Source: Geobacter sp.
Lineage (GTDB): Bacteria > Desulfobacterota > Desulfuromonadia > Geobacterales > Geobacteraceae
DNA: 36,632 nucleotides
Direction: 5' to 3'
Assembly (NCBI GenBank): GCA_003490025.1
Contig: DNJC01000150.1
Span: 1 to 36,632, forward strand
Shown here: in pieces, positions 15,151 to 23,083 of the stretch
How positions within the stretch are numbered: position 1 is the stretch's first letter
Layout: the number at the start of each line of letters is the position of its first letter
The notes under the pieces: model-generated
What the model was told of the DNA's origin: nothing
Databases searched by the model: none
The model's input: only the letters and a program-made list of their open reading frames with translations
Position numbers and translations under genes: made by a program

Positions 15151-16500
15151 ATGAACCAGACGGACATGAGAAAGTTGCCCCCGCAGAGCCTGGAAGCGGA
15201 GATGTCCATCCTGGGCGGCATCCTCGTCGATAACGAGGCGATCAACCGCGTGCTCGAGATCCTCACCCCGGAGGACATGTACCGGGAGAGCCACAGGAAG
15301 ATCCTGCGCTCCATGATCGATCTGAACGAGCGCGGGGAGCCGTGCGACCTGATCACCATGACCACCATCCTGCGCAAGAAGGGGGAACTGGAAGAGGTGG
15401 GAGGCGGCGCCTATCTCGCCACGCTGGTCGACTTCGTCCCGATGGCCGCGAACATCTCCTACTACTGCAAGATCGTCAAAGAGAAGTTCATCACCAGGAA
15501 GCTGATCTCCGCGGCGACGGACATCGTGAGCCGTGGGTTCGAGGACAAGGTGGAAGTCGAGGAACTGCTCGACTCGGCGCAGAAGGTCATCTTCGAGATA
15601 GGCGAGAACAAGCTGCGCCCCTCCTACTACAAGGTCAGCGACATCCTGAAGGACACCATCAAGAACATCGAACTCCTTTACGAGAAGAAGGAACTCGTCA
15701 CCGGTGTGCCGTCCGGCTACACGGACCTCGACAAGCTGACCGCCGGTTTCCACGCCGGCGACCTGGTCATCATCGCGGGACGCCCGGCGATGGGAAAGAC
15801 CACCTTCGCCCTCAACGTCGCCCAGTACGCGGCGATCGAGGCGGGGAAGAGTTGTCCCGCCGCCATATTCTCGCTGGAGATGCCGAAAGAGCAGCTGGTG
15901 GAGAGGCTTCTTTGCTCCGTTTCCAGGGTCGACCTGACCCGTCTCCGCTCCGGGCATCTGCAGGAAAACGACTGGCCCAAGCTGACCAAGGGCGCGGGCC
16001 AGCTGCACGACGCCAAGATCTTCATCGACGACACGCCGTCCATCACCGTCATGGAACTCCGCTCCAAGGCGAGACGCCTCAAGGCGGAGCACGACATCGG
16101 GATCGTCGTGATCGACTACCTGCAGCTCATGCGCGGGGGGGCCAACCCTGAATCCCGCCAGCAGGAGATCTCCGAGATCTCCCGCTCGTTGAAGGCGCTC
16201 GCCAAGGAACTGGGGATCCCGGTTGTGGCGCTCTCGCAGTTGAACCGTGGCCTCGAACAGCGGACCGACAAGCGCCCGATGATGAGCGACCTCAGGGAAT
16301 CGGGGGCCATCGAGCAGGACGCCGACATCATCATGTTCGTCTTCCGCGAAGAGGTCTACGACAAGGACAACGCCGACCTGAAGGGAAAGGCCGAAGTCAT
16401 CATCGGCAAACACAGGAGCGGTCCGACCGGGGTCGTCCACCTCCTCTTCCGCGGCGAGTTCACCAGGTTCGAAAACCTGAGTCCCAGGGACGAGTATTAG
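15151..16500 (+). CDS. dnaB: Replicative DNA helicase DnaB
   Basis: Hexameric 5'-3' helicase of the replication fork that recruits primase. The 449-residue protein has the N-terminal helical domain (PPQSLEAEMSILGGILVDN, about 10-28), a linker helix, and the RecA-like DnaB C-terminal domain starting near 180 (VTGVPSGYTDLDKLTAGF). Walker A GRPAMGKTT is at 210-218, Walker B is in VVIDYLQLM, and the arginine-finger region follows SQLNRGLEQR. The family-conserved LRESGAIEQDADII is present. No intein is present. The position after recO, rather than next to rplI as in many genomes, is worth noting but not rare. GAGAAGG precedes the ATG. Confidence 0.97.
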   Translation: MNQTDMRKLPPQSLEAEMSILGGILVDNEAINRVLEILTPEDMYRESHRKILRSMIDLNERGEPCDLITMTTILRKKGELEEVGGGAYLATLVDFVPMAANISYYCKIVKEKFITRKLISAATDIVSRGFEDKVEVEELLDSAQKVIFEIGENKLRPSYYKVSDILKDTIKNIELLYEKKELVTGVPSGYTDLDKLTAGFHAGDLVIIAGRPAMGKTTFALNVAQYAAIEAGKSCPAAIFSLEMPKEQLVERLLCSVSRVDLTRLRSGHLQENDWPKLTKGAGQLHDAKIFIDDTPSITVMELRSKARRLKAEHDIGIVVIDYLQLMRGGANPESRQQEISEISRSLKALAKELGIPVVALSQLNRGLEQRTDKRPMMSDLRESGAIEQDADIIMFVFREEVYDKDNADLKGKAEVIIGKHRSGPTGVVHLLFRGEFTRFENLSPRDEY

Positions 16501-16526
16501 CATCTTCCCCGAACTCCCCCACCCTA

Positions 16527-16545
16527 CCTCCTCCGCTTGAGGAGG
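16527..16545 (+). other. Small hairpin between dnaB and the next gene
   Basis: CCTCCTC (16527-16533) pairs perfectly with GAGGAGG (16539-16545) over a 5-base loop. No T run follows. It lies 26 bases after the dnaB stop and 28 bases before the next start, so it could be a weak transcript-end structure. Confidence 0.35.
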
Positions 16546-16573
16546 CTATAAAACCAAAAGGAAAGGAAACTAG

Positions 16574-17860
16574 ATGAGCAGATACAATGCCATGCAGGAA
16601 ATCCCTGCTACTGCAGGATTCAAGGAAGGGGACGTACTTTTTCTCTGCGGCGAGCTGTTCGGCCGCGGCTACGCCAACGGCATCGTGGACGAGGCTAAGG
16701 CCAAGGGGATGACCATCATCGGCAGCACCGTCGGCAGGCGCGACTCCGAAGGGAACCTCCGCGCGCTGACCGAAGAGGAACTCGCCACGGCCGAGGAAGG
16801 GCTCGGGGGCAAGATCATCAACATACCGCTGGAGGCCGGTTTCGACATGGAGCCGGGCGAAGACGGCATCACCCCGGTGGACAGGTTCAAGGGCGTGAAG
16901 CCCGACGATTGGGCTTCGGTCAAACTGGATCCGGCCCAGATCGAATTCTCCAAACAGCGCGGCACAGAGCGGTTCAAGGCAAACCTCGCCGCCGTCGTGA
17001 CCGAGCTGGAGAAGGTCCTCCCCGCATCGTGCAACCTGCTGGTGGTGCATACCATGGCCGGCGGCATCCCGCGCGCCCGCGTCTTCATGCCGATCCTCAA
17101 CAAGCTCTTCAAGGGGCAGGGCGACCGCTTCCTCTCCTCCGAGGCCTTCTGGAACTCCGACATGGGGAGGCTCTGCGACACGAGCTTCAACGAAGTGACC
17201 GCCGACACCTACGGCTACCTGATCGAGGCGACGGCGGGACTGCGCGACAAGCTCTCCGTCCGCTACGCCGCCTACGGTTACCACGGCACCGCGGTCCTCA
17301 TCAACGGCGTCAGCACCTGGCAGTCCTACACCCCGTACCTCCAGGGGTGGGCCAAGATCCGCCTGGAAGACATCGCCATCGCCGCGTGGGAGAAGGGGAT
17401 CAAGGCCACCGTCTACAACTGCCCGGAGATCCTGACCAACTCCAGCGCCCTCTTCCTCGGCGTGGAAAACTCCCTCTACCCGCTTCTCGGCGCCCTCAGG
17501 ACCGAGGGTGAGCGGAGCATCGTCAAGGAGTGCCAGGGGATGCTGCGCGAAGGGGCGACCATCGACTCCCTGCTCGAGTTGGCCAACACCTACCTCACCT
17601 CCGAACTGATCACCAGCACCCGCGACTTCGACAGCTGGCCGCAGCACAACAACCCGGAGCAGCAGGAGTACATGCTGAACACCTCCGCGGAGCTGATCGG
17701 CATGAACGCCGACCCCAAGGAGATCATCTGCGCCGTCCTCTCCAGGGGGGTCTTCCAGGGAGTAGGCAAGCTGATGTTCGATTCCTCGTGGGCTCCGAAG
17801 GCGCCGATTTTCTGGCTGAACCATGACGTGATCGCCAAGACGCTGGCGAAGAAGGGGTAG
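16574..17860 (+). CDS. FabMG-like atypical short-chain dehydrogenase, putative trans-2-enoyl-ACP reductase
   Basis: A 428-residue protein that I recognise only loosely. Residues 21-36 contain VLFLCGELFGRGYANG, a beta strand followed by G26-x3-G30-x-G32-x3-G36, the shape of an NAD(P) loop in short-chain dehydrogenases. A second strand ends in TIIGSTVGRR at 47-56, whose arginines could favour NADP. LLVVHTMAGGIPRA (155-168) resembles the NAG-like segment, and Tyr252-x8-Lys261 has the Tyr-Lys spacing known from FabV. From memory, proteins of this type are labelled enoyl-ACP reductase FabMG family after a triclosan-tolerant metagenomic enzyme; I cannot check this here. It would act in the last step of fatty-acid elongation. 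GAAAGGAAA precedes the ATG. A palindrome follows the stop. Confidence 0.6.
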   Translation: MSRYNAMQEIPATAGFKEGDVLFLCGELFGRGYANGIVDEAKAKGMTIIGSTVGRRDSEGNLRALTEEELATAEEGLGGKIINIPLEAGFDMEPGEDGITPVDRFKGVKPDDWASVKLDPAQIEFSKQRGTERFKANLAAVVTELEKVLPASCNLLVVHTMAGGIPRARVFMPILNKLFKGQGDRFLSSEAFWNSDMGRLCDTSFNEVTADTYGYLIEATAGLRDKLSVRYAAYGYHGTAVLINGVSTWQSYTPYLQGWAKIRLEDIAIAAWEKGIKATVYNCPEILTNSSALFLGVENSLYPLLGALRTEGERSIVKECQGMLREGATIDSLLELANTYLTSELITSTRDFDSWPQHNNPEQQEYMLNTSAELIGMNADPKEIICAVLSRGVFQGVGKLMFDSSWAPKAPIFWLNHDVIAKTLAKKG

Positions 17861-17874
17861 TTAAGAGTAGCGGT

Positions 17875-17896
17875 CCCTCCCCTTGAAGGGGAGGGG
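17875..17896. repeat. G/C palindrome after the FabMG-like gene
   Basis: CCCTCCCCTT and AAGGGGAGGG flank a single central base, followed closely by AAATTTT. The same 21-base palindrome occurs at 14311-14331. It could act as a transcript end for the upstream gene on the plus strand. Confidence 0.6.
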
Positions 17897-17929
17897 AAAT
17901 TTTGATAGCGGAAGATCCTCGCTAGTCAG
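17893..17929 (+). repeat. Dispersed 37-base repeat, copy 1
   Basis: The 37 bases match 34818-34854, in the same orientation, at 32 positions; the core GATAGCGGAAGAT..TCGCTA.TCAG is nearly invariant. The core contains the inverted repeat TAGCG/CGCTA around a 9-base loop. This copy lies 24 bases upstream of the REC-PilZ start codon, partly within its leader. Confidence 0.7.
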
Positions 17930-17952
17930 GTACCGTTGTAAAGGAGCGCAAT

Positions 17953-18678
17953 GTGGCAAAAAAGGTCCTGCTGGTAGACGACGTGAACATGTTCCTGGAA
18001 CTGGAGAGAAGCTACCTGCAGCTCTCCGCGGTCAACATCCTGCTGGCTCGCGACGGGAAGGAGGCGCTGGATATCTGCCAGGCCGAGCGCCCCGACCTGG
18101 TCTTCATGGACCTGCATATGCCGGTGATGGGCGGCGCGGATGCCTGCCGGGCCATAAAAAAAGACCCCCGGCTGTCATGCCCGGTGGTCCTTATCACCTC
18201 CGAGGGAAAGGAGGCCGACCGCCAGCTCTGCCTCGAGGCAGGCTGCGACGATTTCATCACCAAGCCGCTGGACCGCCTGGTGTTCCTGGAAACGGCGCGC
18301 AAGCTGCTCCCCGCCATCGACCGCCGCGAACTGAGGGTGAACTGCCGTTTCAACGTGAAGTTCCGCGCCTTCAACATCACCCTCTCCGGGTTCGCAGAAA
18401 ACCTCAGTCAAAACGGCCTTTACCTCGTGGCGGACGTCGAGGTGGAAAAGGGAAGCCAGATCGACCTGATCTTCGCGCTCCCCGAGCCGGTAGGGTCCAT
18501 CATCCAGACCAGGGGGCGCGTCGCCTGGCTCAACATCACCAGGCACCGCAGGAAATCGGACCTCCCGGAAGGGTTCGGGATCGAGTTCATTGCGCTCTCG
18601 GATGAGGCAAGGGAGCAGATCTCCCGCTACATCGACAGCGTCAGGAACACTACCTCACAAGCTTGGAGAGCTTCTTAA
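17953..18678 (+). CDS. Response regulator with receiver and C-terminal PilZ domain (c-di-GMP binding)
   Basis: A 241-residue two-domain signalling protein. The receiver (1-118) has the acidic pair D9-D10, phosphoacceptor D53 in FMDLHMP, T82 and K104. The C-terminal domain (about 122-225) is a PilZ domain: the RRELR motif at 124-128 supplies RxxxR, and NLSQNG at 150-155 supplies (D/N)xSxxG, both needed to bind cyclic-di-GMP; VRGRVAWLN-type strands follow. It may combine a phosphorylation input with c-di-GMP sensing. The start is GTG at 17953 with AAGGAG 6 bases upstream; the ATG at 17951 is out of frame. Its 3' end overlaps the convergent hydrolase gene by 29 bases. The cognate kinase is unknown. 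Confidence 0.92.
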   Translation: MAKKVLLVDDVNMFLELERSYLQLSAVNILLARDGKEALDICQAERPDLVFMDLHMPVMGGADACRAIKKDPRLSCPVVLITSEGKEADRQLCLEAGCDDFITKPLDRLVFLETARKLLPAIDRRELRVNCRFNVKFRAFNITLSGFAENLSQNGLYLVADVEVEKGSQIDLIFALPEPVGSIIQTRGRVAWLNITRHRRKSDLPEGFGIEFIALSDEAREQISRYIDSVRNTTSQAWRAS

Positions 18679-19213
18679 ACTCCTCGGTCCCCGCCACGCG
18701 CAGGAGCTGGAAGAGCACCGATTCCGTGGAGGTCATCACGGCGCCCGCCGCTGTGAGGGTGGTCAGCGCGATTTCCCAGTTCTGCTTGCGCCTGCTCATC
18801 ACCGCATCGCAGACGAGGTGCACCACGAAGCCGCGGGAGAGAAGCTCCAGCGCGGTCTGCAGCACGCATACGTGCGTTTCCATCCCGACCAGGATCACCT
18901 GCCTCCTGCCGTTTTTCTCCAGCGCCTCCAGGAAACCCTCACCCCCGCAGCAGCTGAAGGTCATCTTTTCCAGGCTCGCCGCCGGCAGCTTTCCCTTCAG
19001 GACAGGCAGAGTCTCGCCAAGCCCCTTCACGTACTGCTCGGTCGCCAGCGCCGGAATGCCGAGTTCGGCGGCGGTATCGAGAAGGATGGAGATGTTGCCG
19101 GTCAGCTTCTCCAGCACCTTCTCGTCCATGGCCCGGCAGAGCCTGTCCTGAACGTCGACCACCACGAGCTGCGCGCTTTCTCTCTCCAGAAAAAATCTCT
19201 CCATCAGTGTCAT
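18650..19213 (-). CDS. Isochorismatase-family cysteine hydrolase
   Basis: A 187-residue alpha/beta hydrolase of the isochorismatase-like fold. The catalytic triad can be placed: Asp20 (LVVVDVQDR), Lys83 (LEKMTFSC) and Cys116 (METHVCVLQTA); the cis-peptide-containing GMETHVC segment is typical. Family members hydrolyse isochorismate, nicotinamide or ureas; this short form without extra domains resembles YcaC-type or hydrolases of unknown substrate, so no specific reaction is assigned. An AGGGGG-like ribosome site lies upstream of MTLMER; MERFF three codons later is an alternative start. The gene overlaps the REC-PilZ gene by 29 bases tail to tail and follows ntrC on the same strand after about 106 bases of repeats. 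Confidence 0.88.
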   Translation of the reverse strand: MTLMERFFLERESAQLVVVDVQDRLCRAMDEKVLEKLTGNISILLDTAAELGIPALATEQYVKGLGETLPVLKGKLPAASLEKMTFSCCGGEGFLEALEKNGRRQVILVGMETHVCVLQTALELLSRGFVVHLVCDAVMSRRKQNWEIALTTLTAAGAVMTSTESVLFQLLRVAGTEEFKKLSKLVR

Positions 19214-19223
19214 CCTGACCCCC

Positions 19224-19319
19224 TTAAAGATTAAGATTAAGATTAAGACTAAGACTAGATTGAGCTAAAGACTAAAGGGTCCAACTCTTTGTCTTAATTC
19301 TTTGTCTTAATCTGTTTTT
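19224..19319. repeat. AT-rich short tandem repeats with imperfect inverted symmetry
   Basis: Units such as ATTAAG and ACTAAG are repeated in tandem at about 19228-19258, and TTTGTCTTAATTC-type units at 19289-19313 run in the complementary sense, so the region can fold on itself. It separates ntrC from the hydrolase gene and could work as a transcript end for ntrC. Base composition is clearly lower in GC than the flanking genes. Confidence 0.6.
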
Positions 19320-20756
19320 CTACTCCTTGCGCAGCTCGATCCCGAGTTCGGTGATCTTCTTCCTGAGCGTGTTCCTGTTGATGCCGAGGATCTCGGCGGC
19401 GCGCACCTGGTTGCCGCGGGTCTTCTCCAGCACGAACCGGATCAGCGGCCTCTCCACCTGCTCCAGCACCATGGCGTGAACGTCGCCGCTCTCCATCTTT
19501 TCCATGTTGCTGAAACAACCGCGCAGCTTCAGATCGACGATCCCCTCCAGCGAAAGTTCCTCGCCCTTCCCTTCGCCGTTACGGCTTCTCAACCCGGGGA
19601 AATCGGAGGCGACCAGCAGCGGGTCGGGGGACAGGATCACCGCCCTCTTGATGGTGTTCTCAAGCTCGCGGATGTTCCCGGGCCAGCCGTAGCCGGCCAG
19701 GAGCTTCAGCGCCTCGGGGGAACAGCGCTTCAGCGGCACCTCCAGCTCGGCGCAGATCTTGGTCATGAAGTATTGCACCAGGAGCGGCACGTCCTCCGAC
19801 CTTTCGCGCAGCGGGACGAGCTGGATTGGGATGACGTTCAGCCTGTAGTACAGGTCCTCCCTGAAGAGCTTCTTGCGTACGCTCTCCTCCAGGTCCTGGT
19901 TGGTGGCGGCCACCACCCTGACGTCCACGGCTATGCTCTGGTTGCCGCCCGTCCTGGTTATCTCGCGCTCCTGCAGCACCCTGAGGATCTTCGCCTGCAG
20001 GTCGATCGGCATGTCCCCTATCTCGTCCAGGAAGATGGTGCCGCCGTTTGCCTGCTCGAACTTACCGAGTTTGCGCTCCGTGGCTCCGGTGAAGGCCCCC
20101 TTCTCGAAGCCGAAGAGTTCGCTCTCCAGAAGCTCCTTAGGGATGGCGGCGCAGTTGAGCGGAACAAACGGCTTGCCGAGCCGCTTCGAGTTGTAATGGA
20201 TGGCGCGGGCTATCAGCTCCTTGCCGGTCCCCGATTCCCCCTGCACCAGCACCGTCACGTCGCTGGGAGCCACCTTGCCGATGGTCTTGTAGACCTCCCT
20301 CATGGCGGGGGAGTTCCCGATGATGGTCTTCTCCAGCTGGTATCGATCCTTCAGCTCCTCCTTCAGGAGGGAGACCTGCGAGGTCATCTCGCGCGCCCGG
20401 CTCACCTTCTCGACCACCGCGTCGATGACGCCGAGATCGAACGGCTTGGTCAGGTAGTCGTAGGCGCCGCGCTTCATCGCCTCGACAGCGTTCTTCATGC
20501 TCGCCTCGGCGGTCATGATCACCACCAGGAGATCGCTCCGTTCCTCCTTGACGCGATCCAGCAGTTCCAGACCGCTCACCCCCGGCATCTTGATGTCGAG
20601 CAGGGCAAGGTCGTAGACATTCTCCCTGATCAGCTTGAGCGCCTCGTTACCGTCGCGGGCGAGGTCCACGTTGAAGCCTTTTTTCTTCAGGGCCTTGGAA
20701 AGGACCCAGCGCATGCTCTCTTCGTCATCCGCCACAAGTATGTTGTTGATCGACAT
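19320..20756 (-). CDS. ntrC: NtrC-family sigma-54-dependent response regulator
   Basis: Phosphorylation-controlled enhancer-binding activator of RpoN promoters. The 478-residue protein has a receiver (1-120) with D10-D11, phosphoacceptor D54 (LLDIKMPG) and TKPF lysine; an AAA+ domain (about 140-380) with Walker A GESGTGKE, the sigma-54-contacting GAFTGA loop, Walker B FLDEIGDM and an arginine-finger region (FREDLYYRLN); and a Fis-type helix-turn-helix at the end (RAAEILGINRNTLRKKI). GAGGAG lies before the ATG. With ntrB and dusB upstream it forms a nifR3-ntrB-ntrC type cluster, which points to nitrogen control. The Geobacter nitrogen-fixation regulators called Gnf are a possible equivalent, from memory only. 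A 180-base repeat-rich gap separates it from ntrB. Confidence 0.93.
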   Translation of the reverse strand: MSINNILVADDEESMRWVLSKALKKKGFNVDLARDGNEALKLIRENVYDLALLDIKMPGVSGLELLDRVKEERSDLLVVIMTAEASMKNAVEAMKRGAYDYLTKPFDLGVIDAVVEKVSRAREMTSQVSLLKEELKDRYQLEKTIIGNSPAMREVYKTIGKVAPSDVTVLVQGESGTGKELIARAIHYNSKRLGKPFVPLNCAAIPKELLESELFGFEKGAFTGATERKLGKFEQANGGTIFLDEIGDMPIDLQAKILRVLQEREITRTGGNQSIAVDVRVVAATNQDLEESVRKKLFREDLYYRLNVIPIQLVPLRERSEDVPLLVQYFMTKICAELEVPLKRCSPEALKLLAGYGWPGNIRELENTIKRAVILSPDPLLVASDFPGLRSRNGEGKGEELSLEGIVDLKLRGCFSNMEKMESGDVHAMVLEQVERPLIRFVLEKTRGNQVRAAEILGINRNTLRKKITELGIELRKE

Positions 20757-20776
20757 GAGAAACTCCTCGAAACCGC

Positions 20777-20933
20777 ATTCAACGTTCAGGGTTCAATGTT
20801 CAACGTTCAATGTTGATCACGAAAGACCCTGTTAAATTTTTCCGCGCTCGCCGTTGAACGTGGTTCCTGTGAGACCGTGGCAGTTAACGTTTCGAACATG
20901 GAACGTAGAACATAGAACGTAGAACGTAGAACG
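20777..20933. repeat. Short tandem repeats between ntrB and ntrC
   Basis: Two clusters of decamer-like units occur: GTTCAATGTTCAACGTTCAA-type at 20777-20815, and GAACGTAGAACATAGAACGT-type at 20893-20933. The units of the two clusters are related as reverse complements (TTCAACG/CGTTGAA versus GAACGT), so the transcript between ntrB and ntrC can fold. No reading frame of interest lies between. Confidence 0.65.
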
Positions 20934-20936
20934 GTT

Positions 20937-22022
20937 TTATTGAATAAGCGGCAGCATCACGGTGAAGACGGTGCCGCGCGCGGGATCGGAATCGACCCGG
21001 ATCATGCCGCGATGTTCCGAGACGATCTTCTGGCAGATCGCCAGACCGAGACCGGTCCCCTGGGATTTGGTGGTGAAAAACGGCATGAACATGTTCTCCA
21101 GGACATCGTCCGGAATGCCGGGACCGCTGTCGGAGATGTCTATGGCGACCATGCGGGCGCGCCGTTCGCCTTTCTGGGTCATGCTGTAGTCGGACATGAC
21201 GCGGCTGGTCACCTTCACCACCCCTCCCGTGCCGACCGCCTCCATCGCGTTCTTGATCAGGTTCAGGAAAAGCTGGGTGAGGAGCGACTCGTCCCCCAGT
21301 ATCGGCGGGATGCTCGGGTCGAAGTACTGCTGCAGGTAGATGTCCACCCCTTCGCTGGCGTTTTTCTGCAAAAGGAGGATGTCGGAGAGGACACGGTGCA
21401 GGTTCACCTTGCCGAGCTTGAGCCGCCCCGGCGCCGCCAGCGCCAGCAGCTCCTCGACGATCAGGTTGACCCGCTGCACTTCCTTGAGCATGACCCTGAC
21501 GTACTCGCGCAGTTCCTCGTTCTCGGGGAACTCCCGCTCCAGGAGCTGGGCCGCCCCCTTGATGCCGCCGAGAGGGTTCTTGATCTCATGGGCCAGGCCC
21601 GCCGCCAGCGCCCCCAGCGATGAGAGCCGGTCCGCCTGGCGCACGGCGCACTCGAGTTCCCGCACGTTGGTCAGGTCCCTCAGGAGCACTATGGTGCCGG
21701 TCCTCTCCCCGCTGGAACTCAAAAGAGGCGAAGTGCTGGCGCCGACGGGGACGATCCTGCCGCCGCGCTTGAGCACGATGTTTTCGTGGTCGGAGACCGA
21801 CATCCCCGTTTCGACCGTCTTGGCGACCATGTCGTTCAGGGGGCCCTCACCCTTGAATATCTCGCGGAACGGCACCCCCATCGCCTGGCGCCGGGAGACC
21901 CCGGCAAGCTCCTCGGCGGCGGGGTTTACCAGGGTGACCGCTCCCGTGTTGTCGAGGACAATGACCCCGTCGCCTACGCTGTCGACAACATTCGCGTAAT
22001 AGCTCTCCAGCCGGTCAGTCAT
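20937..22022 (-). CDS. ntrB: NtrB-type sensor histidine kinase (PAS, HisKA, HATPase)
   Basis: Cytosolic two-component kinase, most likely partner of the adjacent NtrC. The 361-residue protein has no membrane segment. It has a PAS domain at about 5-115 (DGVIVLDNTGAVTLVNPAAEELAG), a dimerisation domain with the phospho-accepting H145 in LAHEIKNPLGG, and a HATPase_c domain with N box (LNLIKNAMEAV), G1 box (DSGPGIP) and FFTTKSQGTGLGL. The ATG at 22022 overlaps the dusB stop by eight bases and has GGAGG about 9 bases upstream inside dusB, so it is translationally coupled; the frame could start further up but that is not needed. GlnL/NtrB proteins respond to PII, but PII is not encoded here. Confidence 0.92.
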   Translation of the reverse strand: MTDRLESYYANVVDSVGDGVIVLDNTGAVTLVNPAAEELAGVSRRQAMGVPFREIFKGEGPLNDMVAKTVETGMSVSDHENIVLKRGGRIVPVGASTSPLLSSSGERTGTIVLLRDLTNVRELECAVRQADRLSSLGALAAGLAHEIKNPLGGIKGAAQLLEREFPENEELREYVRVMLKEVQRVNLIVEELLALAAPGRLKLGKVNLHRVLSDILLLQKNASEGVDIYLQQYFDPSIPPILGDESLLTQLFLNLIKNAMEAVGTGGVVKVTSRVMSDYSMTQKGERRARMVAIDISDSGPGIPDDVLENMFMPFFTTKSQGTGLGLAICQKIVSEHRGMIRVDSDPARGTVFTVMLPLIQ

Positions 22023-22980
22023 TAAAGAATTCCTCCATGGCCACGACAAGCTCGGTGGCGTCTTCGATCCGGTTCACCGTCGCCCGGAACTGGGCTCCCC
22101 CCGGAAGTCCCTTGGAGTACCAGGAGAGGTGCTTGCGCATCTCCATGAGGGCCACCCTGCCCCCTTCGAACTCCGTGAACAGCTCCAGGTGCCTGCGGGC
22201 CACCGTCAGTCGCTCCGAGACGGTGGGCGGTGCAGGCTCTTCGCCCGCCAGCAGGGAGAGGGACTCCCGGAAGATCCAGGGGTTCCCCATCGCGCCGCGG
22301 GCCACCATGACCGCGTCGCAGCCGGTCTCCTGCAGCATGCGGACGGCGTCGTCCGCGCCGAACAGGTCGCCGCTGCCAATCACGGGTATGTTCAACACGC
22401 TTTTCAACTCGCCGATCTTGGACCAGTTCGCCTTCCCCTCGAACATCTGGGCCCGGCTTCTCGGGTGCAGGGTCACCGCGTCGCACCCCTCCTCCTGGGC
22501 GATTCTCCCGACCTCCAGGAAGGTGTCGTCGCCGCAGACCCAGCCGGTGCGGATCTTGACGGTGAGTGGGAGCCTCGTGGCGCTCCTGACGCTCCTGATG
22601 ATGCGCCCTACCTTGAGCGGGTCCTTCATGAGCGCGCTGCCGGCGCCGGTCCCGACCACCTTCTTCACGGGGCATCCCATGTTTATGTCGATCAGATCGC
22701 CGTACTCCTCGACCAGCTTCGCGGCCTCGGCGAGCATCTCCGGCTCGTCGCCGAAGAGCTGCATCCCGATGGGGCGGTCCTCGGGGGTGGTCTTGAGCAG
22801 ATCGAAACTCTTGCGTCCTTCCCTGGTAAGTCCGTTGACGCTCACCATCTCGGTGAAGGTGAGCGAGGCCCCCGCGTCGCGGGCGATGAGTCGCATCGGG
22901 AGGTTGGTGATTCCGGCCATGGGCGCCAGAAAGAGACGGTTTTTCAGTTCAAGGGGGCCGATGGCCACCGTTTTTCGCAT
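22015..22980 (-). CDS. dusB: tRNA-dihydrouridine synthase DusB
   Basis: FMN enzyme that reduces uridine in the tRNA D-loop with NAD(P)H. The 321-residue protein, the same length as E. coli DusB, has a TIM barrel with APMAGITNLPMRL (FMN site, near residues 19-31), INMGCPVKKV containing the conserved catalytic cysteine, KIRTGW, HPRSRAQMFEGKANW, GSGDL and ARGAMGNPWIF. The start MRKTVAIGPLELKNRL was chosen because AAGGAA lies 10 bases upstream; a frame open to 23028 has no such site. It heads the dusB-ntrB-ntrC group, the arrangement known as nifR3-ntrB-ntrC in alphaproteobacteria, and has a promoter at 23016-23044. Confidence 0.94.
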   Translation of the reverse strand: MRKTVAIGPLELKNRLFLAPMAGITNLPMRLIARDAGASLTFTEMVSVNGLTREGRKSFDLLKTTPEDRPIGMQLFGDEPEMLAEAAKLVEEYGDLIDINMGCPVKKVVGTGAGSALMKDPLKVGRIIRSVRSATRLPLTVKIRTGWVCGDDTFLEVGRIAQEEGCDAVTLHPRSRAQMFEGKANWSKIGELKSVLNIPVIGSGDLFGADDAVRMLQETGCDAVMVARGAMGNPWIFRESLSLLAGEEPAPPTVSERLTVARRHLELFTEFEGGRVALMEMRKHLSWYSKGLPGGAQFRATVNRIEDATELVVAMEEFFND

Positions 22981-23015
22981 ATGCCGTTGATTCCTTGTCT
23001 GCCTAAAAAATGTGC

Positions 23016-23044
23016 ATATTAGCAACAAGGGATTGAAAAGGCAA
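23016..23044 (-). promoter_or_regulatory. Probable sigma-70 promoter for dusB-ntrB
   Basis: On the minus strand TTGCCT (23039-23044), a 17-base spacer and TAATAT (23016-23021) lie 35 bases before the dusB start. Each hexamer matches 4 of 6 and the spacing is optimal. Confidence 0.45.
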
Positions 23045-23083
23045 GGGGTTTTTCACGGGAAAAAGAGGCGGAAATCGCGGAGG

